This document shows positions 34,068 to 42,415 of a DNA stretch of 64,000 nucleotides, piece by piece (position 1 is the first letter of the stretch; each line of letters begins with the position of its first letter). The notes under the pieces were generated by a model. The model did not search any database, was not told the DNA's origin, and was given only the letters and a program-made list of their open reading frames with translations. Origin of the DNA: Collinsella sp. (GTDB taxonomy: Bacteria > Actinomycetota > Coriobacteriia > Coriobacteriales > Coriobacteriaceae); NCBI GenBank assembly GCA_019414245.1, contig DXMK01000010.1, forward strand, positions 29,230 to 93,229, in the 5' to 3' direction. A program made the position numbers and the translations under genes.

Positions 34068-34221
34068 CATATATATAGACCGCCGCAATGGAGACAACAA
34101 TCATTGTGAGGTCCCTCTACCCTGCATGAATCTCTTGTCGCTCCGGAACGGCAGCGGTCCGCAGGATCGCCCTCAGCAACCTGCGCGACGCAGATCACGG
34201 TGCCGGTTTCCCCAACAAAGT
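34068..34221. other. Intergenic region, no gene seen
   Basis: About 150 bases between the Phd/PIN promoter and the ligA terminator. A 65-codon frame exists on the minus strand but has no Shine-Dalgarno and no recognisable product. Nothing else supported. Confidence 0.4.
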
Positions 34222-34261
34222 AAGAACCGCCCGGAAGGCATCGTGCTTCCGGGCGGTTCTT
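34222..34261 (-). terminator. ligA terminator
   Basis: A perfect 16-bp stem (AAGAACCGCCCGGAAG and complement) with an 8-base loop, 20 bases past the ligA stop. It ends in TTCTT on the minus strand. Confidence 0.8.
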
Positions 34262-34280
34262 CAATTTGACTATTGATGTC

Positions 34281-36509
34281 CTAAGCCTGGGGCACCTGAC
34301 CAGTAGCCAAGATCTGTTCGAGCGCGTCCTCGTCCAGCACGGGCACGCCCAACTGCTCGGCTTTGGCGAGCTTGGAGCCTGCTTTGGGGCCAGCGATCAG
34401 ATAGCTCGTCTTCTTCGACACACTGCCCGAAACCTTGGCGCCGAGCACCTTGAGCGCCGCACCCGCCTCGTCGCGCGTGCGGTTGGCGAGCGTGCCCGTG
34501 AGCACAAAGGTCAGACCCGCGAGCGGCTGCGCGTCGGCGAGCTCGCCCGCCACGCCAGCATCGGCTGCAGCTTGCGCGTGCGCGGTGCCCAAGTCGACCT
34601 CAAGTGACAGACCCGTCTGACGCAGGCGCTCCAGCACGGCAAGGTTCTCGGGCACGGACAGGAACTGCTTGACGCTCGCCGCAATCTTGGGACCGATGCC
34701 CTCGCACTCGGCAATATCCTCTTCGCTTGCCAAGATAAGCTTGTCAATCGACAGGAATCGCTCGGCAATGACCTCGCCCACACTCTTGCCCACATGGCGG
34801 ATACCCAGGGCAAACAGCACGCGACCGAGCGGTTGGCTCTTGGACTTGTTAAGCTCGGCGATGATTTTCTCGGCCGTCTTGAGGCCTACCGGAATGGGGT
34901 CGCCCTTCTTGACGCCCTTTTTGCTATTGGAGCTGGCGTACACGCGGCCTGTGTCCAGGCCGGCGATATCGTCCACCGTGAGCTGGTAGAAGTCCGCGAC
35001 ATCGTGGATCAGGCCGGCGGCGATCATCTTGTCGACGATCTCGTCGCCCAGGCCGTCGACGTCCATACAGCCGCGGCTCACCCAGTGGAGCAGGCGCTCC
35101 TTGAGCTGCGCGGGGCAGTCGATGGACACGCAGCGGTAGGCCACCTCGCCGTCCTCGTGGACCACGGGGCTACCGCACACGGGACAGGCCTCGGGCATGT
35201 GCCAGTCGACCGAATCGGCCGGACGCTTGTCGAGCACCGGGCCCACGACCTCGGGAATCACGTCGCCTGCCTTGTGCACGATGATAGTGTCGCCCTCGCG
35301 CACGTTTTTGCGGCGGATCTCGTCGATGTTGTGCAGCGTGGCGCGCGCGATGGTGGAGCCGGCGACCGTCACCGGGTCGAACTCGGCGACCGGCGTGAGC
35401 ACACCAGTGCGGCCCACCTGGATGCGAATTTCGCGCAGGATGGTCTGCTTTTCCTCGGGCGGGAACTTAAAGGCAATGGCCCAGCGCGGTGCGCGGGCGG
35501 TAAAGCCCAGGTCGAGCTGCTGCTGGAAGCTGTCGACCTTTACGACCACGCCGTCGATGTCGTAGTCTAGGTCACCGCGATGTTCGAGCGCCTGGGCACA
35601 GAACTCGTGGACCTCGGCCGGCGTGGCGCAGCGTGCCACGTTGGGGTTGACGCTAAAGCCGGCACTGCGCAGCCAGTCGAGAAACTCACGCTGGCTGTGG
35701 ACGTGCAGCGGATCGGTATCGGCGATGGCGTAGATGAAGGTGGCCAGGTCGCGGCGTGCCGTGACCTTGGGATCCTTCTGGCGCAACGATCCTGCAGCGG
35801 CGTTGCGCGGGTTGGCAAAGGGGTCACGGCCCTCGGCATCGGCCTCTTCATTCAGACGAACAAAGCTGCCCTTAGGCATGTAGACCTCGCCGCGTACTTC
35901 GATGGTACGCTCGCGGTCGGCGCCCATATGAGCGAGCGCCGGCTCGGACAGGTGCATGGGCACGTCCTTGATGGTGCGCACATTAAGCGACACGTCCTCG
36001 CCCGTGGTGCCGTCGCCGCGCGTGGCGGCGCGTACGAAGGTGCCGTTTTGGTAGGTAAGGGCCACGCCCAGGCCGTCGATCTTAAGCTCGCAGGTATAGG
36101 TGACGCTACCGGCACCGAGCGCATCCTCGGTGCGCTGGAGCCACGCGTCAAGTTCGTCCAGGTCCATGGCATCGTCCATGGAATACATGCGGGCCATGTG
36201 CGTGACCGGCGTAAACTGCTCGCTCACGTATCCGCCCACGCGCTGGGTATAGCTGTCGGGCGTCACCAGGTCAGGATAGGCCGCCTCGATCTCCTGCAGC
36301 TCAACGAGCATTTTGTCGAAGGCGGCATCCGTAATCTCGGGTGCGTCGAGCATGTAGTAGCGGTACGCGTGGTAATCGAGCTCGTGACGTAGCTCGGCCG
36401 CACGCGCCGCCGCCTGGGCACGGGCATCGGTCGGTGCGGTGGCATCCGCGCTCGCGGGCGTTTCGGTATCGATGTCCACACCGTCACCAAACAGGCTCGA
36501 TTGCTCCAT
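34281..36509 (-). CDS. ligA: NAD-dependent DNA ligase
   Basis: 742 residues. An N-terminal domain Ia is followed by the adenylation domain with the nucleotidyl-accepting Lys143 in CELKIDGLG. Next come the OB fold, a four-Cys zinc finger (CPVCGSP...CVSIDCP), a helix-hairpin-helix domain and a C-terminal BRCT domain (LAGLTFVLTGTLANRTRDEA). The first ~35 residues are an Ala/Thr-rich extension not typical of shorter LigA. It seals nicks in replication and repair. Single gene with its own terminator. Confidence 0.97.
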   Translation of the reverse strand: MEQSSLFGDGVDIDTETPASADATAPTDARAQAAARAAELRHELDYHAYRYYMLDAPEITDAAFDKMLVELQEIEAAYPDLVTPDSYTQRVGGYVSEQFTPVTHMARMYSMDDAMDLDELDAWLQRTEDALGAGSVTYTCELKIDGLGVALTYQNGTFVRAATRGDGTTGEDVSLNVRTIKDVPMHLSEPALAHMGADRERTIEVRGEVYMPKGSFVRLNEEADAEGRDPFANPRNAAAGSLRQKDPKVTARRDLATFIYAIADTDPLHVHSQREFLDWLRSAGFSVNPNVARCATPAEVHEFCAQALEHRGDLDYDIDGVVVKVDSFQQQLDLGFTARAPRWAIAFKFPPEEKQTILREIRIQVGRTGVLTPVAEFDPVTVAGSTIARATLHNIDEIRRKNVREGDTIIVHKAGDVIPEVVGPVLDKRPADSVDWHMPEACPVCGSPVVHEDGEVAYRCVSIDCPAQLKERLLHWVSRGCMDVDGLGDEIVDKMIAAGLIHDVADFYQLTVDDIAGLDTGRVYASSNSKKGVKKGDPIPVGLKTAEKIIAELNKSKSQPLGRVLFALGIRHVGKSVGEVIAERFLSIDKLILASEEDIAECEGIGPKIAASVKQFLSVPENLAVLERLRQTGLSLEVDLGTAHAQAAADAGVAGELADAQPLAGLTFVLTGTLANRTRDEAGAALKVLGAKVSGSVSKKTSYLIAGPKAGSKLAKAEQLGVPVLDEDALEQILATGQVPQA

Positions 36510-36723
36510 AGCGGCACTCCTTCGCTCGTTTTCAAACGGATACTAGAGTACCACCGGTCGCAACGGGGCCGAATAGCGGTCTCAAACCGCACCGAATCGG
36601 CAGCCGTCAAACTGGAGCGACAGCGGGTTCGACATGCTAAATTATGCGACTCAGTTCATAGTAGTTAATATTTTATATTGTGTTTGCAATATATTTTGGT
36701 ATTATCAACGTGAGGTGATTGAA

Positions 36724-37125
36724 ATGAAGAATCAGTCCAAACGTTTCCTGACCATCCTCGTCCCCCTTGTCCTTATAGCAGCCGCTTTGCTCGGCTTTTT
36801 CTGGAAGGACATTCCCTTTTCGAAGGACCTTTCCTTGCGGGGCGAAGTCGTTGCTGTGTATCACCCTTCCGCCAGCGGGGCGAGCGAAGGTCGCTTCGTT
36901 ATCGCAAGCGAGCAATTCCAATCCGCACCGCTGCACCTCAACTTTAAAATCAATTCAACCATCCCCATTAAGGATCAGGATGGCAAGAAGGCAGAAGTCG
37001 GAGCCATCAAAGAAGGCGTCTACGTTGACGTAACCTGCACCGTCAACACTAGCAGCGATCCCGATCCCACAAAGCTGCCCGCCCTCATAACGCCAACAGC
37101 CATCACGATTACGCAAAAGGAATAG
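36724..37125 (+). CDS. Membrane-anchored CcmE-like or unknown protein
   Basis: 133 residues from ATG 36724, with GAGGTGA upstream. One N-terminal membrane helix (RFLTILVPLVLIAAALLGFFW) is followed by an extracytoplasmic beta-rich domain (LRGEVVAVYHPS..., VYVDVTCTVNTSS). I do not recognise the family; the small OB-like outline is only suggestive. A TATTAT box at 36699-36704 may be its promoter. First of four co-oriented small genes of lower GC than the neighbours. Confidence 0.65.
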   Translation: MKNQSKRFLTILVPLVLIAAALLGFFWKDIPFSKDLSLRGEVVAVYHPSASGASEGRFVIASEQFQSAPLHLNFKINSTIPIKDQDGKKAEVGAIKEGVYVDVTCTVNTSSDPDPTKLPALITPTAITITQKE

Positions 37126-37176
37126 CTCGATGTCAGAAAGGAGTTTAAAAAATAATCACCAGATAGTTAGGAGCCA

Positions 37177-37548
37177 ATGATGAAAAAGGTTGCTTATTTA
37201 CTCGCCGTCTGCCTTGTTGGGTTATCGTGCATGACCGCGCAGCCCGCCTTCGCAGCAGAAACCCATTCCTCTATCATTTCGCCAGTTGCCGAAAGTCGTT
37301 CAATCTACACCGCCGAAACCACCCTCGCCTATTCGAACGGCGTCAGGCTCCATGTTACTTACACCGTTAACGATACCTATGGAACGATAACAGGCATCAA
37401 ATCCATAAAGAACTGGACCTCCAATTCTCGAGTAAGCAACATCAGCTGGACTTATAGATACGGACTCAGCAACGGAAGCGTCGTCGTAACTGTTACTTAC
37501 TATTACAACGGCAGTTGGCATTCTGAAGCAAGAACCATCTATGCTTAG
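37177..37548 (+). CDS. Small secreted protein, unknown
   Basis: 123 residues with a clear signal peptide (MMKKVAYLLAVCLVGLSCMTAQPAFAAE) and cleavage after AFA. The mature part is beta-strand-rich with many Tyr, Ser and Thr (LHVTYTVNDTYGTITGIKS, VVVTVTYYYNGSWHSEA). The starting ATG follows AGGAGCC. A terminator follows directly. Likely released or surface-associated; function unknown. Confidence 0.7.
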   Translation: MMKKVAYLLAVCLVGLSCMTAQPAFAAETHSSIISPVAESRSIYTAETTLAYSNGVRLHVTYTVNDTYGTITGIKSIKNWTSNSRVSNISWTYRYGLSNGSVVVTVTYYYNGSWHSEARTIYA

Positions 37549-37556
37549 GATTTTTT

Positions 37557-37582
37557 GGCTGCGGCATTGCCGCAGCCTTTTT
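37557..37582 (+). terminator. Terminator after the small secreted protein gene
   Basis: GGCTGCGGC ATT GCCGCAGCC followed by TTTTT: a classic rho-independent terminator, 9 bases after the stop. Confidence 0.9.
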
Positions 37583-37592
37583 GGGGTTAATT

Positions 37593-38114
37593 ATGGAAAG
37601 CTCAGATAAACGATGCCGTTTTAGCAGTGTGATGTTGCTCGCCACTTTGTCTGTCGCAGCAATCATGGCGGCCTTCTCAGCGTTCAGTGTTGCCAACGAG
37701 GCGCGGGAGCTGCTCTTTGCACCCACTCCCCTCTACATTAACGGTGAGTCCATTCCGAGCGCCGTCCTTACCGCGCTTGCCATCCGCGACGTTCTGGCCC
37801 TGGCGCTTTCAATCGCATGCCTGATCGTCTACGTGAACTTCTGCCTTGACGTCGTCAGCACTCAGTCGATATTCACGCGAAAACAATGCCGGCGTCTTCT
37901 GGTTGTTGGACTTCTGCTGCTCATTTCTTCAATTGTCTCGATTACCCTAGATAACCTGTGTGCCATCCAGCTCCCCAACGACGTCAGTATTACCGCAATT
38001 GGCATCTTTGGTTTTAACGCTTGGACACTGGTTCTCGCTTTGTTTGCGCTATCCCTTTCGGCTATCTTTGAGTACGGGCGACTCTTGCAGTCGGACGTTG
38101 ACGCCATTATTTAG
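37593..38114 (+). CDS. DUF2975-type membrane protein
   Basis: 173 residues from ATG 37593. Four membrane helices in the order long extracellular loop, pair, pair, with DVVSTQSIFTRKQCRRLLVVGLLLL in the middle. The phrase S-x-F-(T/S)-x-(K/R) in that loop and an immediately following YozG-like HTH gene are typical of DUF2975 proteins. Role unknown in the family; the pair is thought to be a membrane-linked regulatory unit. Confidence 0.75.
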   Translation: MESSDKRCRFSSVMLLATLSVAAIMAAFSAFSVANEARELLFAPTPLYINGESIPSAVLTALAIRDVLALALSIACLIVYVNFCLDVVSTQSIFTRKQCRRLLVVGLLLLISSIVSITLDNLCAIQLPNDVSITAIGIFGFNAWTLVLALFALSLSAIFEYGRLLQSDVDAII

Positions 38115-38126
38115 AAGGAGGGCAGC

Positions 38127-38378
38127 ATGCCAATCGTCATGAGACTCGATCGCGTCATGGCGGATCGCAAAATGTCCTCTCAAGAACTTGCCGACATTAT
38201 CGGCATTTCGCCCGTTAACGTTTCGCGCATTAAAACGGGACGGCTCAAGGGCATCCGCTTTTCGACGTTGACCGCAATGTGCGAGGCGCTTCACTGCAAA
38301 CCCGGCGACATCATCGACTGGATGTCGGACGAAGAGTACGTCGAGGCATTTGGAAGTCTTCCCAGCGACGAAGACTAA
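38127..38378 (+). CDS. YozG-like Cro/C1-type regulator
   Basis: 83 residues. One XRE helix-turn-helix (LDRVMADRKMSSQELADIIGISPVNVSRIKTGRLKGIRFSTLTAMCEALHCKPGDII) makes up nearly the whole protein. GAAGGAGGG precedes the ATG, and the gene starts 12 bases after the DUF2975 gene, so they are one unit. Proteins of this type usually control their own operon. Confidence 0.88.
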   Translation: MPIVMRLDRVMADRKMSSQELADIIGISPVNVSRIKTGRLKGIRFSTLTAMCEALHCKPGDIIDWMSDEEYVEAFGSLPSDED

Positions 38379-38424
38379 CCAAAATGATCCGTTTCCCCGT
38401 CCCCAAAGGATCAATAGGAAAAGA

Positions 38425-38458
38425 GGGGGGCTGTCCCGCGTTGATGGGACAGCCCCCC
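38425..38458. terminator. Bidirectional terminator between yozG-like and htrA genes
   Basis: A perfect 13-bp stem, GGGGGGCTGTCCC / GGGACAGCCCCCC, in the gap between convergent genes. Confidence 0.8.
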
Positions 38459-38485
38459 TGGCCTCGATATGTGCGAAACGGCTCG

Positions 38486-39946
38486 TTAGTAGCCCTGGCC
38501 GTGGCCTTGCCCCTGGCCTTGCTGGCCGAGCAGCTCCTCCAGGTACTGGCGCAGCTGCTCGTCGGTAATACCGCCGTTGCCGGTGTCGGTCGCGCTGTCG
38601 TCCTGCTGCTGGTTCTGCAGCTCCTCGTCGGAGCCCAGCTCGACAGTGACCTTCTTCTCTTCCTTGCCGCGCGTGAGCGTGATCTCGACCTTCTCGCCCA
38701 CCTCGTGGCTGCGCAGCGCGATGATCAGGCCGTCAGCGCTTGTAATCTCGTCGTCGCCCAGCTTGGTGATGACGTCACCCTCCTGGATGCCGGCCTTGGC
38801 AGCGGGGCCGTCCTCGACGACGCTCGCCACGTAGGCACCGCTATCGGTGCTCAGCTTGTTGGTGCGGGCGTTGAGCGCGTTGACGCTCGAAAGCGTGGCG
38901 CCCAGATACGGATGAACCGGCGTCTTGCCGTCGATAATCTGGTCGGCGATGTTCTTGGCATAGTTGACCGGAATGGCAAAGCCCACGCCCGAGCTGGAGC
39001 CCGAATAGCTCTCGATGAGCGAGTTGATACCCACGAGCTCGCCGTTGTCGTTAACGAGCGCGCCGCCGGAGTTGCCCGGGTTGATGGCGGCATCGGTCTG
39101 GATCATGTTGGCATAGATGGTGTTACCGTTGGTAGAGCTCATGGCCGTGGAGCGATACAGCGCCGACACGATGCCCGTGGATACAGATTGCTCGTTGCCG
39201 AACGGCGAGCCGATCGCCATGACCCACTCGCCCACGTTGAGCTTGGAGGAGTCCCCGATCTCGATCGGGGTGAGCTTGGAGGCGTCGGCGTCCTTGAGCT
39301 TGATGACGGCAAGGTCGCTCGAAGCATCGTTGCCCACGAACTCGGCCTCGTAGGTGGTGCCGTCGTCCATGGTCACCACGTACTGATCGTAGCCATCGAC
39401 CACGTGGTTGTTGGTGAGGATATGGCCCTCGGTATCGAGCACAACGCCCGAACCAACGCTGCCCGAGTTGTCCGACTCGTCGGCAGACTGCGAAAGCGAG
39501 CCATTCTGGCTGCCGCTCGAAGTGGCGGTAATGGAAACCACGGAGGGCAACGCCTTGGCAGAAACGGCCTCGGCCAGCGTGGTGTCCTCGGAATCAATCG
39601 TAATCTTTTGCGTCGATGAACCCGAAGCACCCGCCGTCACGGCATTCTTTCCGCCGCCAATGTTGAGCGTGCCGCTCATAATGAGCGCAATGACCAGCAG
39701 GGCGCCGCAGGCACAACCGGCAAGCGCCGTAATAAAGATCGGCAGCTTTTTGGTCTTAGTCTTGACCACTGTGTGCTTGTTTACAACCTGCTGGCTGCCC
39801 AGCGGCTTTCCGGTCTGCGTGTCGTAGGCCTGCACGTAGGGAATGTTGCTGTCAGCAGGCGTCGACTCTACCTGCACACGCGGCTGCTGTTGGGTCTCGC
39901 CGGCGTTGCCCGCATCCTGGGGACGCTGGGAATCGTTCTCGCTCAT
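38486..39946 (-). CDS. HtrA/DegP-like serine protease with PDZ domain
   Basis: 486 residues from ATG 39946 (AAAGGATCG upstream). A disordered cytosolic start is followed by one membrane helix (about 68-92) and a trypsin-like domain with His181 (TNNHVVDG), Asp211 (SSDLAVIKL) and Ser293 (GNSGGALV). A C-terminal PDZ domain (GAYVASVVEDGPAAKAGIQEGDVITKLGDDEI) follows. The tail is Gln/Gly-rich (QQGQGQGHGQGY). Membrane-anchored quality-control protease acting outside the membrane on misfolded exported proteins. Confidence 0.95.
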   Translation of the reverse strand: MSENDSQRPQDAGNAGETQQQPRVQVESTPADSNIPYVQAYDTQTGKPLGSQQVVNKHTVVKTKTKKLPIFITALAGCACGALLVIALIMSGTLNIGGGKNAVTAGASGSSTQKITIDSEDTTLAEAVSAKALPSVVSITATSSGSQNGSLSQSADESDNSGSVGSGVVLDTEGHILTNNHVVDGYDQYVVTMDDGTTYEAEFVGNDASSDLAVIKLKDADASKLTPIEIGDSSKLNVGEWVMAIGSPFGNEQSVSTGIVSALYRSTAMSSTNGNTIYANMIQTDAAINPGNSGGALVNDNGELVGINSLIESYSGSSSGVGFAIPVNYAKNIADQIIDGKTPVHPYLGATLSSVNALNARTNKLSTDSGAYVASVVEDGPAAKAGIQEGDVITKLGDDEITSADGLIIALRSHEVGEKVEITLTRGKEEKKVTVELGSDEELQNQQQDDSATDTGNGGITDEQLRQYLEELLGQQGQGQGHGQGY

Positions 39947-39975
39947 AGCTGCGATCCTTTCGTCAAATAACCAAA

Positions 39976-39999
39976 GGCCCGCCAAACATGTGGCGGGCC
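39976..39999 (-). terminator. Terminator of the exported-protein operon
   Basis: GGCCCGCCA / TGGCGGGCC with a 6-base loop, between htrA (downstream) and the operon at 40119-42232. Confidence 0.65.
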
Positions 40000-40118
40000 A
40001 TCATTGTTCACGTTGAGTTGTACCCCAAGCTGGGCAGTCCCGAGCACTAGATGCCAAGATTTCAGCTTTGCTTAAGTAATGACATGCTTATAGGCCAATT
40101 CGTTTTATGCCGTCATGT

Positions 40119-40742
40119 CTATTCGATATAGCAGTCGATAGCAAAACTATATGTTGAATCGTTAATAAAGTCTGTAATCGTCGCGCCCATACCCGATCCG
40201 CACGTCCACTTATCCTTCTCCGCATCGTATGGCGTTGGCCCCCACCCCGTTTCATATGATGCTTCGCTTTCTGTGAAGTAGTTCATCACATATTTATCTT
40301 TCTGCATGAGCGCATACCAAGCGTTTGCATACATCACAAGCGGATCGGTTTGAATTATCGAATATTTTCCTGACCGAATTGCAATGCTTTGCCCATCTTC
40401 AGAATATTCAACAACAATCTCAATCTTTGCCAACACCGGCAGTGAATCATCTGACTCCCTATGAACCGTCACCAAATTCTTAGTTGCCGCTCTTGTCAGG
40501 GACGCTGCACCGTCATTATTCCTGTTTATGCTGCCAACAGCCATTTTTCTATTTCCGGCACCCAAGACATCTTTGCTTCGCCCCGAGGACACAATAACCC
40601 CAGCCTCATTCCGAACTATCATGTCGGTCACAAGCGTCAATCGTTTTTGCGCATTCGTAAGCTGCGCAGCGTTGGCCCCTCTCGCCCCAGCAAACATAAC
40701 AGCTCCTGATGCCAAGACGAATAGCTGTCTTCTGTTGATCAT
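40119..40742 (-). CDS. Exported protein of unknown function
   Basis: 207 residues with a signal peptide MINRRQLFVLASGAVMFAGARGANAA, whose NRRQLF may be a Tat signal. The mature part has no recognised domain; it contains two Cys (TCGSGMG and IDCYIE) and ends in GSGMGATITDFINDSTYSFAIDCYIE. GAGGAGCGAGAGG precedes the ATG. Last gene of a three-gene operon behind a C39-like protease and a small membrane protein, so it may be the substrate or partner. Confidence 0.7.
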   Translation of the reverse strand: MINRRQLFVLASGAVMFAGARGANAAQLTNAQKRLTLVTDMIVRNEAGVIVSSGRSKDVLGAGNRKMAVGSINRNNDGAASLTRAATKNLVTVHRESDDSLPVLAKIEIVVEYSEDGQSIAIRSGKYSIIQTDPLVMYANAWYALMQKDKYVMNYFTESEASYETGWGPTPYDAEKDKWTCGSGMGATITDFINDSTYSFAIDCYIE

Positions 40743-40762
40743 TCCTCTCGCTCCTCACCGAT

Positions 40763-41116
40763 TTAGTTAACTTTTTCCATATAGTAGGGATGCAAAGTTT
40801 CCTCTTCTAAATTGGCATCACTTGCGAAGAATAGAATCCATTTCTCTCCCGCCTTCAGCCCTGAAGCAGTTCCGGTATTAAAGTAACTACGGATATCAAT
40901 CTCTTTCCGCCCTCCGCTTGACACGAGAGCCTCAAATTGTCCGTTATGAATATCCGACAGCGTCTGTACTTCAACTGAAATATGTTCGTCATCTTTTCCA
41001 CCGACGACCGAGGGGCTCGGTTGATAGGCCGCGACAACCAATATCCCAAGAAATGCGCAAAGAAGCCCCAGCGTTTTACGTATGCGCTTTCTATCATCTT
41101 CGCCGTCACTCTCCAC
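40763..41116 (-). CDS. Small membrane-anchored protein, unknown
   Basis: 117 residues if started at GTG 41116, which has AAGGGA 6 bases upstream and overlaps the protease stop. Charged start (ESDGEDDRKRIRK), one membrane helix (TLGLLCAFLGILVVAAYQ), then an extracytoplasmic region (PSPSVVGGKDDEHISVEVQTLSDIHNG...). Longer starts run deep into the protease frame and are rejected. Probably surface-exposed and co-translated with its neighbours. Confidence 0.65.
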   Translation of the reverse strand: MESDGEDDRKRIRKTLGLLCAFLGILVVAAYQPSPSVVGGKDDEHISVEVQTLSDIHNGQFEALVSSGGRKEIDIRSYFNTGTASGLKAGEKWILFFASDANLEEETLHPYYMEKVN

Positions 41117-42232
41117 AATACGTCCCTTCATGCGATATATAAATCGTTGTGTCATATGGAAGAAAACGCAGCTGATTGAACCAACCATCCCAGACAACAA
41201 GCATATATTTCTTATCATTTGAATATGTATTATGCATAGCCACATATCCCGCAACAGCCATCGCATGAGCGTCATGGCTTGAACTGAGAGTCCCAGAAAA
41301 GATACTGAGATTTCCAGAATCTGCAGTTGCCCTGAAAGAATCCCAAGATGGATACCAGGCAAATGATGTCTCAAGCCTTTTCCCGCGCCTAGCACAGAAC
41401 TCCTTAATAGCCGGGGCAGCATTTGGAGATGGAGTCTCTCCTTGGGTAAAGTAAAGGCCCGTAGCTTGATCGAATGACTTATTTGGTTTGCCGGATGTTC
41501 CCGATAACTGCCAAAGCTCATGATATAAGTCTGGCAATTTGAGCCGGTTTAGCGTTACATAATGGCTGCTTACCGCAAACATCGCAGACACATCGCAAGC
41601 ATAGGTCCCCGTTTCTTTAATAACCTCTGATTGTGTAGGCGTTATCATCCCTGAAATAGTTTTACTTGCGTCAATGACATATCCTTGTTTATACAGGTCT
41701 TTGGGCAATACGAAAACATCCTCGAACCTGCCTGGAGATCCGCTGCGGCTATTTCCCACAGAAAACACCGCTGTTGACCGGCATCCCTTCTCATCTAAAA
41801 CAACGTTATTATCCAGATCTGCAATACCAAAAGACAGCTCGTCAAATTTCAAAGCAACGATGTCATCTTGGGATGCGAGAAGGGCTATTTCATCGCTTGT
41901 ATTCTCAATGGGCATAGGGGCGTTCGGAGCCAAGCAGTATTCGCTGATCCACCAAGATCGCTCTGAATCAAATACGACGTAGCCATAGTTAACGTCATCC
42001 CGCTTCGCGCGAACGATATACCCGATTGATTCCCCCCCGAATTCACCATTTTTACTGGGTCACAAGCGGTCACCGGCTCATCCGATACGTCATCAAAGAA
42101 AGCTTGCGCTTGCTCCACAGCTATTTGCGGTGTGACACGAACCAAGTCGTCGTCTCCAAAAACCAACCTTGGAGACATCAGGGCGGCAAGCAATACTATG
42201 AATCCGACAATCACCTTTCTCGAATAACGCAT
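41106..42232 (-). pseudogene. Secreted C39-like cysteine protease, out of frame at a poly-G tract
   Basis: Two frames make one protein. ATG 42232 (GGAGGAAGAA upstream) gives a signal peptide (VIVGFIVLLAALMSPRLVFG) and a prodomain-like segment (RVTPQIAVEQAQAFFDDV). At the G7 tract (42032-42038) this frame leaves the rest and stops at 41885. The next frame reads on from GESIGYIVRAKRDD, through WWISEYCLAPNAPM, to 41106. It has a Cys in GTYACDVSAMFAVSSHY, a His in DAHAMAVAGY and an Asp in LVVWDGW, the order expected for a C39-type papain-like triad. Eight G would restore the full gene, so it is either switched off or a recent pseudogene. Confidence 0.75.
42032..42038 (-). repeat. Seven-base poly-G tract breaking the protease frame
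   Basis: Seven C on the plus strand. With eight, the coding strand would read Ser-Gly-Gly-Glu-Ser-Ile and join both halves of the gene in one frame. A candidate slipped-strand switch in the off position. Confidence 0.65.
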
Positions 42233-42367
42233 TTCTTCCTCCATCCGTGCAGTAGGGAGATACGGTAACTAAATGATATTCGTGAGATAGTGCTATACGT
42301 TTGATATTGTTTTTACTGACACACTTTAAATCGGTGAAAGGTCTTCTTTTTCGCCCTAAACGAGAAA

Positions 42368-42395
42368 AGGGTACTGGAGAAATCTCCGGTACCCT
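42368..42395 (-). terminator. Terminator after glnR
   Basis: GGGTACCGGAGA / TCTCCAGTACCC (minus strand, one mismatch) followed by TTTTC, about 20 bases past the regulator stop. Confidence 0.8.
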
Positions 42396-42415
42396 CACAT
42401 TCCTCTATTTACTTG

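Noticed and set aside
34067..34264. 65-codon frame between ligA terminator and the Phd/PIN promoter
   Set aside because: No Shine-Dalgarno, overlaps a strong terminator hairpin, and no recognisable product.
41131..41521. Upstream extension of the small membrane protein gene into the protease frame
   Set aside because: The overlapping part is the protease coding sequence in another frame; only the region after 41116 has its own start signal and helix.
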